From NCBI RefSeq assembly GCF_001950255.1, contig NZ_BDJK01000009.1:62001-126000 (forward strand): DNA of 64,000 nucleotides. The letters are read 5' to 3'. The notes beneath the pieces were generated by a model that did no database searches, was not told the origin of the DNA, and worked only from the letters and a program-made list of their open reading frames with translations. Both the position numbers and the translations under genes were made by a program. Positions 15,528 to 22,608 of this stretch are shown here, one piece after another. The DNA comes from Carboxydothermus pertinax (lineage in GTDB: Bacteria; Bacillota; Z-2901; Carboxydothermales; Carboxydothermaceae). Each line of letters opens with the position of its first letter. The first letter of the stretch is position 1.

Positions 15528-16394
15528 ATGTTTTCGATCATAATAACCACGAAAAATGAAGGTATAAATCTGAAGAATACAATTTTTTCTTTAACCCATA
15601 ACCGGGTGGGAAAGCCCTTTGAAATAATTGTAGTAGATGATGGTTCAACCGATCACTCCACCGCTTTTATCGAAAAAGACTCAAGATATAACCAAATAAA
15701 ACTAATAAAAACCGAAGGGATAGGCCTTGCCCGGGCCAAAAACTTGGGGGCCAAATATGCTTCGGGCAAATACCTGGTTTTTTCTGATGCTCACATGAGT
15801 TATCAGTCTTTTTGGCTTGATTACTTAGAAGGTGTCTTAGCGGAAAAAGATGTAGGGGGCGTATGCCCGGCGATTGCTTCCCTTGCCGAACCGGATAGGA
15901 TTGGTTATGGGCAGACCCTTTCGCCAGAATTTCGCCTTGTGTGGCTCTCTAAACCCAAAGAAGTAGTCGAAGTTCCTGTAATGCCCGGAGGGCTGATGGT
16001 ATTAAAAAGTAAAGTGTTTTTTGAATTAGGTGGTTTTGAAGAATTAATGGAGAGGTGGGGGTGGGAAGATGCCGAGCTGTCCCTGCGACTCTGGCTAATG
16101 GGCTATCGCCTCTTAGTAGCGCCTAAAGTTGTAGTTTATCATTTATTTCGGGAGCGTCAACCTTACCCTACCAGCAGAAAAGCTACCATAAAAAATCTTT
16201 TTATTTTGGCCCTAAACCATCTAAGTGAAGAACGGGTGAAAAAAATTTTAAAGCTTTATAGCCACTGGTCGGATTTTCCCGAAGCTTTTGGGGAAATACT
16301 GTTTACCTATCCCTGGACAAGAAGGCAGGAACTTTTTAAGGCCAGAAAATATGATGATGACTGGTTTTTCAAGAAATTTAAAATTGTTTTTTAA
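15528..16394 (+). CDS. GT2 family glycosyltransferase, copy 2
   Basis: Same architecture as the preceding gene: IIVVDDGSTDHST, SDAHMSY, MPGGLMVLKSKVFFELGGFEEL and GWEDAELSLRLWL. All GT-A catalytic landmarks are present. It is 288 aa, starting at ATG with GAGGGGG upstream, and both proteins end in YDDDWxFxxF. The pair may add different sugars in sequence to one glycan; donor and acceptor cannot be read from the sequence. Spore-surface glycosylation is inferred from the yabG linkage. Confidence 0.9.
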   Translation: MFSIIITTKNEGINLKNTIFSLTHNRVGKPFEIIVVDDGSTDHSTAFIEKDSRYNQIKLIKTEGIGLARAKNLGAKYASGKYLVFSDAHMSYQSFWLDYLEGVLAEKDVGGVCPAIASLAEPDRIGYGQTLSPEFRLVWLSKPKEVVEVPVMPGGLMVLKSKVFFELGGFEELMERWGWEDAELSLRLWLMGYRLLVAPKVVVYHLFRERQPYPTSRKATIKNLFILALNHLSEERVKKILKLYSHWSDFPEAFGEILFTYPWTRRQELFKARKYDDDWFFKKFKIVF

Positions 16395-16399
16395 ATGAA

Positions 16400-16431
16400 A
16401 AATCCCCCCGGTATAGAGGGGGGAATTTTTT
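16400..16431. terminator. Bidirectional terminator
   Basis: AATCCCCCC and GGGGGGAATT form a stem flanked by A- and T-runs, between a plus-strand and a minus-strand gene. Confidence 0.85.
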
Positions 16432-17107
16432 ATGGGGTTCCGGTAACTTGTGGTGGCGGGCAGGAGGTGCATTCATTATCCGGGGTATTGGGATTATCCT
16501 GACACCAGGATGGACACTCGGTAGTTTCCAGATAATCCGGGCATTCGCCTGCTGGAGGTCCTTCGCCGGGAGTACAGAACTCGGGTGGGCAAAGAGGCAG
16601 ACAGACCACTGCTTTACAGTGTTTAAACGCCATAAATTCTTTTTCCACAATTACTCTGATGCGGACAACGGGAGAACCCGTGCATTGCCCCTGACAGGAA
16701 CCGGTGGTATCCATTTCAACGGTAGCAAAAATTACATGGATTTTAGTGGCGGTTGCACATTCTTCCTCGCAGCAGTCGCACTTAGCAACGATGCAGTCGG
16801 TTTTAGCTAATGGTACGTTTATATCAAAATCAAATTGCTCGTCGGCAGTACCTACCTGGGTTTGGTTATCAAATTCGTAAAGGACCCTCACCCTGTAGGT
16901 ACCTTTAATGTTCATGCAGCCATTAACCTGTTGAACTGAAATAATATTTAAGTCATAAACGATAGCTTTTAAAATACAAGCGTCAATTGGAATGCAATTG
17001 CCATTGGTATCTTTACAGAGAATGTGGGTGTTGTGGAAGCACTTTATCCCTGACTCGGTAACCGCGTCCATGACCACCGGACAGCAGTTTACTTCAACCT
17101 GGCGCAT
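16430..17107 (-). CDS. Cysteine-rich spore-coat-like protein
   Basis: 225 aa with about 23 cysteines (~10%), no signal peptide. The N-terminal two thirds look like a beta-rich SPOCS/DUF3794-type fold: a hydrophobic strand ACILKAIVYDLNIISVQQVN precedes GTYRVRVLYEFD. Cysteine clusters follow (CDCCEEEC) and then a Pro/Cys-rich tail (CPPPQVTGTP). GGGAGGAAA precedes the ATG. High cysteine, no export signal and its neighbours suggest a disulfide-crosslinked or metal-binding spore coat protein assembled in the mother cell. No exact family name is claimed. Confidence 0.72.
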   Translation of the reverse strand: MRQVEVNCCPVVMDAVTESGIKCFHNTHILCKDTNGNCIPIDACILKAIVYDLNIISVQQVNGCMNIKGTYRVRVLYEFDNQTQVGTADEQFDFDINVPLAKTDCIVAKCDCCEEECATATKIHVIFATVEMDTTGSCQGQCTGSPVVRIRVIVEKEFMAFKHCKAVVCLPLCPPEFCTPGEGPPAGECPDYLETTECPSWCQDNPNTPDNECTSCPPPQVTGTP

Positions 17108-17248
17108 GTAATTTCCTCCCTTCCAAAGCTTTTATTTGTTCGGTGCTATTGTATAATATGAAGTTTTTTAGAAAAGGGTGCTGTCAGAAACCTTTAAAAA
17201 AATTTTTTCATATTCTAATAGCAAAGGGGAAAAGGGAGGTGCAAAGAC

Positions 17249-17332
17249 ATGACTGTTCGTCACCACCACCACTGGGTCGTAACTTTCTTCTTCCTTTTGC
17301 TCTTCTTGGTATTACTGGATGGAGACTGCTAG
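17249..17332 (+). CDS. Small hydrophobic protein, His-rich N-terminus (27 aa)
   Basis: Short frame preceded by GGGAGG at a 9-nt spacing. It reads as a hydrophilic start with four consecutive histidines (MTVRHHHHW), a 14-residue hydrophobic run (TFFFLLLFLVLL) and an acidic end (DGDC). The layout is that of the small proteins at 17874, 17999, 18116 and 19405, which is the main reason for calling it. It lies alone on the plus strand between two minus-strand genes. Confidence 0.55.
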   Translation: MTVRHHHHWVVTFFFLLLFLVLLDGDC

Positions 17333-17360
17333 ATGCGCCAGACCAGCGGATTTTTTTTTC

Positions 17361-17747
17361 CTACTTTCGGTGGTCGTCTTTCTTCCCCTCCTTTTCCGGA
17401 GGGAGTTCTTTTTTTGGGGGTTCGGAAGTTTGAGCTAAAAAATTGGTTAAAAGGCTAATTAATGCCGGGTTTAAATTTCCGCTACCACCACCTTTACTTT
17501 GCACTAAGGAAGTGAGTATGGGCATAAGGGAGCTTAAATCACTTGCCTGGGGAGCAGAGCTTGGAACTGCCCTTTGAAAACTGTTAGGAGAAAGCCGTTG
17601 CAGTACCAGGTTGGTTACAGCGGTGATATTTAGTAAAAGCATAGTTAGTAAAACCTTATCGGCATCGATGCTCCTTTTTCCTTCCAGTTCTAATAGGTAT
17701 AAAAACGTGTCTATTAAGGAGCCACTACTTTCTTTTTCCTCAGCCAT
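17361..17747 (-). CDS. Hypothetical helical protein (128 aa)
   Basis: No recognised family. An acidic/serine N-terminus is followed by amphipathic and hydrophobic helices (DTFLYLLELEG, ADKVLLTMLLLNITAVTNLVLQRL), then a Ser/Gly/Pro-rich segment and a strongly charged tail (PPKKELPPEKEGKKDDHR). GAGGTGG precedes the ATG. It is neither clearly secreted nor clearly membrane-spanning, although the middle helix is hydrophobic enough to touch a membrane. Its position in the spore-surface region is the only functional hint. Confidence 0.65.
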   Translation of the reverse strand: MAEEKESSGSLIDTFLYLLELEGKRSIDADKVLLTMLLLNITAVTNLVLQRLSPNSFQRAVPSSAPQASDLSSLMPILTSLVQSKGGGSGNLNPALISLLTNFLAQTSEPPKKELPPEKEGKKDDHRK

Positions 17748-17873
17748 TTTACCACCTCGGCTTATTAGTGTCTTTTAACATTTTATGTATTTAAAGAATA
17801 TTTTAGAACTGCTGTAACCTCTTAGCTTTTATTTTCATAAGTTAAATTAGACAGAGTAAAAGGAGGGACGCTA

Positions 17874-17999
17874 ATGTCAACACACGGAGGTAACAGATGG
17901 TTCTTGCTATTCATCCTAATCCTTTTGATCTTTGGTCTGAAGGATCATCATGAGGACCACGACCATGAAACTTATAATTCTGAAAAGGGGGTAGTGTAA
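17874..17999 (+). CDS. Small hydrophobic protein, acidic/His tail (41 aa)
   Basis: AAAGGAGGG ends 6 nt before the ATG. The peptide has a short polar start (MSTHGGNRW), a hydrophobic core FLLFILILLIFG, and a 20-residue tail rich in His, Asp and Glu (DHHEDHDHE). It is first in a run of three genes; its stop overlaps the next start (TAATG). Core and G-acidic junction match the next two proteins, so these are paralogues. Confidence 0.72.
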   Translation: MSTHGGNRWFLLFILILLIFGLKDHHEDHDHETYNSEKGVV

Positions 18000-18076
18000 T
18001 GGGCTTTCAAAAAAGAGGCATGGATTTCTTTTTGTTCCTAATCCTCATCCTCTTGATCTTTGGCATAGAGGATTAA
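17999..18076 (+). CDS. Small hydrophobic protein (25 aa)
   Basis: Starts at ATG overlapping the previous stop by one base, with AAGGGGG upstream. It reads MGFQKRGMD, then FFLFLILILLIFG, and ends IED. Overlapping start/stop indicates translational coupling with the preceding small gene. Confidence 0.7.
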   Translation: MGFQKRGMDFFLFLILILLIFGIED

Positions 18077-18115
18077 TTTGTAAATACTCGGGAGCGGGTG
18101 AAAGGAGGTCAGCGT

Positions 18116-18214
18116 ATGGGTTTCAGTGGCAATCATGAGCATCATCACCAACGTCCTATGAATTTCTTACTATTTTTCTTTTTAATTTTATTAATCTTTG
18201 GTATGGAAGAGTAA
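18116..18214 (+). CDS. Small hydrophobic protein, His-rich N-terminus (32 aa)
   Basis: AAAGGAGG at 18101-18108 lies 7 nt before the ATG. The sequence has a polar start with HEHHH, then NFLLFFFLILLIFG and an acidic end MEE. It is third in the cluster and followed by a terminator. Confidence 0.72.
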   Translation: MGFSGNHEHHHQRPMNFLLFFFLILLIFGMEE

Positions 18215-18217
18215 ATT

Positions 18218-18245
18218 AAAAGCCCTCTCTGGAGGGCTTTTTTTA
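18218..18245 (+). terminator. Terminator of the small-protein cluster
   Basis: AAAGCCCTC and GAGGGCTTT form a stem with a very short loop followed by seven T residues. Confidence 0.88.
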
Positions 18246-18270
18246 TAAAAAACAGGAAGAAGGGGTGAAT

Positions 18271-18675
18271 ATGGATTACGATAAACTCGTAACTATGCTC
18301 GATAAAGCGCTTAAAGCCGAAAAAGAAGCCGAACTTTTTTACACCGAAGTGTTAAAAGCTTCAAATGATTATTTAATACGTGAAGCATTTGTTGAAGCCC
18401 GCCATGATGAAAGGGAACATATTGTAAAATTGTCTGATCTATACAGGGATTTAACCGGTAAAAACCCCGTAATAAGTGGAACAATACCAGAAAAAGTTAC
18501 CAACATGAAAGAGGCTGTACAAAAAGCAATTGCCGGTGAAGAAGCGGCAATTAGAGATTATCTGGATCTTATTAATTATTCAACCTTAGAAAAAGTTGAT
18601 CGGGTTATTTATGAAATTAGAAATGATGAGATTGTGCATTTGGAAAAATTTCAAGCTCTTTATAATACCCTTTAG
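18271..18675 (+). CDS. Ferritin-like diiron protein
   Basis: 135 aa, four-helix ferritin/rubrerythrin-like protein. Glutamate and histidine residues spaced as diiron ligands are visible (EAELFY, EARHDEREHI, GEEAAIRDY, RNDEIVHLEKF). It lacks a rubredoxin domain. ATG at 18271 is preferred over the upstream GTG at 18265 because AAGGGGTG is spaced correctly for it. It stands between two terminators within the spore-surface region, so a role in iron or peroxide handling in spores is possible but not shown. Confidence 0.82.
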   Translation: MDYDKLVTMLDKALKAEKEAELFYTEVLKASNDYLIREAFVEARHDEREHIVKLSDLYRDLTGKNPVISGTIPEKVTNMKEAVQKAIAGEEAAIRDYLDLINYSTLEKVDRVIYEIRNDEIVHLEKFQALYNTL

Positions 18676-18684
18676 CAAAAAATG

Positions 18685-18725
18685 ACCCTCTCAATTTTCC
18701 GGTCTGGAATTGAGAGGGTTTTTTG
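18685..18725 (+). terminator. Intrinsic terminator
   Basis: ACCCTCTCAATT and AATTGAGAGGGT form a 12-bp perfect stem followed by T residues. Confidence 0.9.
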
Positions 18726-18727
18726 GT

Positions 18728-19018
18728 TTAGCTAAAAAGATTAAAAAGATTACTTAATGGGGAGCTGGCAAGGTTTTTTTCTACTTCCTGGGCAATTATT
18801 TTTTGCGCTCTTTTAGCAGCCAAGTTAAAAGTTTCTTTTAACAATTTTTCTAAATAATCTACTTTTTCTTCTTTAAAAAGAGAAGGGCTTATTTTTATTT
18901 CCATTACTTCCATCAATCCGTTTAAGACTACTTTAATCCCGCCACCGGGACTTACTGTTTCAATTTTTTTAGCTAAAAGTTCCTTTTTTCCCTGGGCCAA
19001 AAGTTTATCTAAATCCAA
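18728..19018 (-). CDS. YbaB/EbfC-like nucleoid-associated protein
   Basis: 96 aa. The order helix - strand - strand - long helix and the sequence GGGIKVVLNGLMEVMEIKISPSLF followed by KVDYLEKLLKETFNLAAKRA match the YbaB/EbfC family (homodimeric DNA-binding tweezers). The frame stays open to 19063, but GGGAGGTGG sits 7 nt before a TTG at 19018, which I take as the start. It is a second-copy type protein away from the usual dnaX-recR context, so it may be specialised, perhaps for spore DNA. Confidence 0.7.
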   Translation of the reverse strand: MDLDKLLAQGKKELLAKKIETVSPGGGIKVVLNGLMEVMEIKISPSLFKEEKVDYLEKLLKETFNLAAKRAQKIIAQEVEKNLASSPLSNLFNLFS

Positions 19019-19120
19019 TTTCTCCACCTCCCAAAAGTTCTTTAATACCATATTATGCGGCAATTAAAAAAAAGAACCACGGTACCTTTTTTTTCATAAT
19101 TTAATAAAGGAGGTGAAGTT

Positions 19121-19369
19121 ATGGAGGAGGCGATAAATGCTCTACCCGAACAGGCTTCATTTAATTTTGCCTCAAATAAAAACTTGAAAATTCTTCTAAT
19201 TATTGTGGTCTTAATTGCCCTGTCCGAAGATATGGATCGTCACATACGGTCGGTAAGCTTTACTTTAGATACGTTTAAGAAAACCTTATCTACCATAAGT
19301 TTTACTATTTCAAACTTACGCGAAATCCTCGAATACAAACCCGGTAGTAACCCCAGTGAAGCCTCTTGA
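19121..19369 (+). CDS. Small membrane protein related to the 24-41 aa family (82 aa)
   Basis: AAAGGAGGTG precedes the ATG. Residues ~20-38 form a hydrophobic segment flanked by NKNLK and an acidic SEDMD, the same core-then-acidic layout as the neighbouring short proteins, here extended by a ~40-residue amphipathic tail (SFTLDTFKKTLSTISFTISN). Divergent from the YbaB-like gene and 35 bp before another small member. Function unknown. Confidence 0.7.
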   Translation: MEEAINALPEQASFNFASNKNLKILLIIVVLIALSEDMDRHIRSVSFTLDTFKKTLSTISFTISNLREILEYKPGSNPSEAS

Positions 19370-19404
19370 ATATTATAAGGTAGAAAGCAAAAGGAGGGAG
19401 AAAG

Positions 19405-19479
19405 ATGAGCTGGAGAAATAATGAATGGATGTTTTTCTTCCTGTTCATTTTAGTTCTCTTCGTCTTAAATGAAGACTAA
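19405..19479 (+). CDS. Small hydrophobic protein (24 aa)
   Basis: AAAGGAGGG ends 7 nt before the ATG. Sequence layout: MSWRNNEW, hydrophobic MFFFLFILVLFVL, acidic end NED. It has the same architecture as the peptides at 17874-18214 and is followed by a strong terminator. Confidence 0.7.
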   Translation: MSWRNNEWMFFFLFILVLFVLNED

Positions 19480-19482
19480 CTT

Positions 19483-19508
19483 AAAAACCCGCCTCCCGGC
19501 GGGTTTTT
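19483..19508 (+). terminator. Intrinsic terminator
   Basis: AAAAACCCGCC and GGCGGGTTTTT form an 11-bp stem with a 4-nt loop. Confidence 0.9.
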
Positions 19509-19558
19509 AGGGACAGTCCCTAAAATTACCGTACAAGGATAATTCGGGGACTGTCCCT
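19509..19558. repeat. REP-like palindromic element, copy 1
   Basis: GGGACAGTCCC at one end and GGGGACTGTCCC at the other enclose ~26 bp. The complete element is nearly the reverse complement of 50996-51045. Each end is itself palindromic. Confidence 0.8.
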
Positions 19559-19564
19559 TTTTTA

Positions 19565-20116
19565 CTACTTTCCGCAGAAGTGCTGGACCCAGAGCTTACC
19601 GTAACGGCCGCCGGTAACGGAAGCTACCCCGATATGGGTGTAGCGGGGGTCTAAAATGTTGGCGCGGTGGGTCGGGCTGTTCATTAATGCCGTAAAAGCC
19701 CGGTCCACGGTAGAGTTCTGGGCTAAATTTTCTCCGCCGATCCACCGGTAGTCTTTTATCCCGAAAGCAATCATCATCGTAGAAGGTTTGCCGTAAGTGG
19801 GGGAGTAATGGCCAAAATAGCCAAGCTTGGCCATATCCTGGGCTTTAAGCCGGGCCGTTTGCACCAGCCTTGGGTCTAAGGTTAAAGGTTTTAAGCCATT
19901 TTTAATTCGAGCCTGGTTGGTAAGTTCTAAAAATCTTTGTTCATCAGCAGTAAGTACAACTCCAGGGGTAGGATTGTTAACCGGTGCCGTTGGTACAGGG
20001 GTAACCGAAGGAGTGGTTTTGGGGATGATTACAATATTTAGGGTATAAGCAAAAGCCGGAACAACAGTTGCCAGCAAAAGAAAAATTAAAAGTATAAGGA
20101 AAACAAACTTTTTCAT
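19565..20116 (-). CDS. Secreted CAP-domain (YkwD-type) protein
   Basis: Signal peptide in residues 1-23 (hydrophobic core ending VPAFA), a Pro/Thr-rich linker (to ~55), then a CAP/SCP domain. Family landmarks: LTNQARIKNGLKPL, ARLKAQDMAKLGYFGHYSP, GENLAQ, ALMNSPTHRANIL and HIGVASV. Length 183 aa is typical. AGGGAGG precedes the ATG. CAP proteins of spore formers are common in the cell envelope and spore coat; their activity is generally unknown. Confidence 0.92.
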   Translation of the reverse strand: MKKFVFLILLIFLLLATVVPAFAYTLNIVIIPKTTPSVTPVPTAPVNNPTPGVVLTADEQRFLELTNQARIKNGLKPLTLDPRLVQTARLKAQDMAKLGYFGHYSPTYGKPSTMMIAFGIKDYRWIGGENLAQNSTVDRAFTALMNSPTHRANILDPRYTHIGVASVTGGRYGKLWVQHFCGK

Positions 20117-20257
20117 AAATTATCCCTCCCTAGTTTTAAGCTACGGCTTGTCTTAATTATAAAAGATAAATATGATTAAATTAATCCTAAAAATTCTGGA
20201 AAAACGCCTTTTAGTTACGATTCATACTATAAATTAAGAAGAAAAGGAGGTGAAAAA

Positions 20258-21784
20258 ATGGATGTTTTTAAAGAGCAATTAAAGGTAAATGTTTTGGTTG
20301 GCGAAGTGGAAAAAGAACTAAAGCTATTAAGTACAATTGATCTTCCTTCCTACTTGCCACCAATTGGAAAGGTAATAAGAACCTATGCTGAAAGTAAAAT
20401 TCAGAAGGCCATGGTTGAAAACGGCAAGATTAGGATAAATGGGACTGTTACCGTTCATCTTTACTACTTAGCTCAAAAGCGACACGATGAAGTGCAGCAT
20501 TTTGCAAAGAATCTACCTTTTGAGGATTTACTGGATTTACCCGGGATTAGCAAAGAGGCTATGCTTAAGACAAATTCAGAGGTTATGGATTTTAAGGAAA
20601 GTGCAGAGGCTAACGGGAAAGAGTTTTCGGTGGAAATAACTCTTAAAAATAAGGTGCGGGCGGTAAAACCTACTGTGATGGATGTGGTGATTGACGTGCC
20701 AGATAACTTCCTTCCGGAAAAGAGTTTAATTAAAGTAGATGCAGTAATCGGGATGGGTGAAAAAGAAAAATCCTATCAGAGCAGGGTTAAGTTGCCTCGC
20801 GAAAAACCCGATATCGACGGTGTTCGGGATGTTACCGGAGAATTTCGGGCTAGAACCTTTCGAACTTTAACCGGGAAAGTGGTGGTGGAAGGGGAGATAG
20901 CAGTAAACGTCACTTATTACCATGAGGACCACGAATATACTGTTCGTTTTGTTCTTCCAGTCTTTGAATTTGTGGAAGTCTCCATGGCTCAGGAAGGAAT
21001 GATGGCCGAGGTAGGCGGTGAAGTGTTAGAGATAAAAGCAGCAAAACTTAGCGAGCGAGAACTAAAAATTGAAGCTCGCCTAAAATTTTCGGCGCAGGCT
21101 TTAATGGAAAAGCAGCTAAGAGTAGTAACCAAGCTTACCGGTGCCAATTACACCACCATGAAGCTTTTAGCAGAAAAAGTGGTGGGTGAAAATGCTGCCC
21201 AAGCTATTGCGCAAAAAGAGTGTAAACTTGATGAAGAAGTAAAAATCCTGCATATTCATCAGGAGAAAGTTATGGTTAATACTTCCCGCTTAACGGACGG
21301 GCAGGCCGAAATTAATGGGGAGACAATGCTTGGGGTAATGTATTTACCGGAAGGATCAGCAGAAGTCCACCATCTTGACCTTTCAGTACCTTTCAGGCTT
21401 ACAATAAACGTTCCCGGTGCTCAACCGGGACAAAATCTATCTATCTGGCCTAAAGTGGAATATGTCGATGTTAAAGTTGTGGATAATTGCATCCTTAAAG
21501 CTGAAGCGGTAGTTCAGGTTAGAGTCAAAGCTACCCAAACGATATCCCAGGAAGTAGTAACTGAGGTGGGAGAAGTGGCCGGTATGCCTCCCGAGATGCC
21601 TCCGTCAATTCCGAAAACAATTAAGTACGAAATTAAACCTGGAGATACTTTTTATAAAATTGCCAGGAAAATCGGAGTGCCGGTGGAGGAAATCTTAAAG
21701 CTAAATCCTGGCAAAGATCCGTATAACTTAATGCCCGGGGATATTATTTTAATTCCCGTAACGGCAGGTCCACCCCTTGGATAA
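20258..21784 (+). CDS. SipL-like spore protein (SPOCS/DUF3794 plus LysM)
   Basis: 508 aa. Three DUF3794/SPOCS-type segments (about residues 10-130, 160-275 and 300-430), each with a G-x-V-x-V-x-x-x-Y strand pattern, precede a C-terminal LysM domain (residues ~455-502: YEIKPGDTFYKIARKIG ... PGDIILIPV). This architecture is that of clostridial SipL, which binds SpoIVA to anchor the coat on the forespore. AAAGGAGGTG precedes the ATG. It is divergent from the CAP gene and ends with a long hairpin. No spoIVA gene is present in this window. Confidence 0.9.
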   Translation: MDVFKEQLKVNVLVGEVEKELKLLSTIDLPSYLPPIGKVIRTYAESKIQKAMVENGKIRINGTVTVHLYYLAQKRHDEVQHFAKNLPFEDLLDLPGISKEAMLKTNSEVMDFKESAEANGKEFSVEITLKNKVRAVKPTVMDVVIDVPDNFLPEKSLIKVDAVIGMGEKEKSYQSRVKLPREKPDIDGVRDVTGEFRARTFRTLTGKVVVEGEIAVNVTYYHEDHEYTVRFVLPVFEFVEVSMAQEGMMAEVGGEVLEIKAAKLSERELKIEARLKFSAQALMEKQLRVVTKLTGANYTTMKLLAEKVVGENAAQAIAQKECKLDEEVKILHIHQEKVMVNTSRLTDGQAEINGETMLGVMYLPEGSAEVHHLDLSVPFRLTINVPGAQPGQNLSIWPKVEYVDVKVVDNCILKAEAVVQVRVKATQTISQEVVTEVGEVAGMPPEMPPSIPKTIKYEIKPGDTFYKIARKIGVPVEEILKLNPGKDPYNLMPGDIILIPVTAGPPLG

Positions 21785-21788
21785 AAAT

Positions 21789-21863
21789 TTAAAGCGGGCG
21801 GAAATCCCGGTTTCGTCTAAGGGGCTTCCTCAACGAAACTTTTGGGATTTCTTCCCGCTTTGT
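21789..21863 (+). terminator. Long multi-part terminator hairpin
   Basis: Nested complementary blocks AAAGCGGG/CCCGCTTT, GAAATCCC/GGGATTTC and GTTTCGT/ACGAAAC form one ~74-nt hairpin directly after the SipL-like gene, with a weak T-rich end. Confidence 0.7.
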
Positions 21864-21936
21864 TTATAGTTTTATTTCAAAAGCTAATTTTTATACTTTG
21901 GCAAATAATGTTAGAAAATTTAAGAAAAATTTTTTG

Positions 21937-21955
21937 AATAATAATAGTTATTATT
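21937..21955. promoter_or_regulatory. Palindromic Fur/PerR-like operator upstream of rubrerythrin
   Basis: AATAATAA-TAG-TTATTATT, a perfect 8-bp inverted repeat with 3-nt centre, 12 bp before the -35 box of the rubrerythrin promoter. Spacing and AT content resemble PerR/Fur boxes; the regulator is not in the window. Confidence 0.55.
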
Positions 21956-21967
21956 AATTTTTTTTGA

Positions 21968-21996
21968 TTGATTTTAAAGAAAATAATTACTATAAT
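21968..21996 (+). promoter_or_regulatory. Sigma-A-type promoter of rubrerythrin
   Basis: TTGATT and TATAAT with a 17-bp spacer, about 24 bp before the ribosome site. Confidence 0.8.
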
Positions 21997-22033
21997 AAAG
22001 GTAACAAAATTTTACCAAGGAGGAGGGGTTTAA

Positions 22034-22555
22034 ATGGGTAAAACGAGAGACAATTTACTGGCAGCCTTTGCTGGTGAAAGTCAGGCGAGAAACAAATATA
22101 CCTTTTTTGCCGCCGTTGCCAAAAAAGAAGGTTTAATGGAAATTGCCAAATACTTTGAAGAAACGGCACAAAACGAAAAAGAACACGCTGAACAGCTTTT
22201 TAAGCTTTTAGGGGCTTTAGGAGATACCGCAGCTAATTTAAGAGCGGCGATGGACGGAGAAACCTACGAGTATACCGATATGTATCCTGAATTTGCCAAA
22301 ATTGCCCGGGAAGAAGGAGAGATTGAAGCGGCAGAGCTTTTTGAAAGACTGGCTACCATTGAAAAATTCCATGCCCAGAGGTATCAAAAGCTTTTGGATA
22401 TGGTAAATCAGGGGAAAGTACTAAAGCGGGATACGGCTATTCGCTGGCAGTGCAGTGAATGCGGATTTATTGTGGAAGGGACGGAACCGCCGGAAGTCTG
22501 CCCGGTTTGCAAGCACGCTAAAGGCTACTACATGCCTTTAAGTGAAAACTATTAA
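22034..22555 (+). CDS. rbr: Rubrerythrin
   Basis: Non-haem peroxidase reducing H2O2 in anaerobes. The N-terminal four-helix diiron domain carries the expected ligands (GESQARNKY, ETAQNEKEHA, EYTDMYPEFA, EEGEIEAAELFE, IEKFHAQRY). The C-terminal rubredoxin-type iron site has CSECG and CPVCK. Length 173 aa is slightly shorter than the classical 190-aa forms. AAGGAGGAGG precedes the ATG. It heads a rubrerythrin / rubredoxin-like / oxidoreductase / rubredoxin cluster, so electrons from NADH can be expected to reach it via those partners. Confidence 0.96.
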   Translation: MGKTRDNLLAAFAGESQARNKYTFFAAVAKKEGLMEIAKYFEETAQNEKEHAEQLFKLLGALGDTAANLRAAMDGETYEYTDMYPEFAKIAREEGEIEAAELFERLATIEKFHAQRYQKLLDMVNQGKVLKRDTAIRWQCSECGFIVEGTEPPEVCPVCKHAKGYYMPLSENY

Positions 22556-22608
22556 TGGTCGTAACCGGTAAGTGGTTAGTACCGCAATTAAAAAAGGAGG
22601 GATATCAA

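Noticed and set aside
17143-17433. Plus-strand frame of 96 codons overlapping the 17361-17747 gene
   Set aside because: No ribosome site at its start and low-complexity composition; the short frame at 17249 in another reading frame has a much better site.
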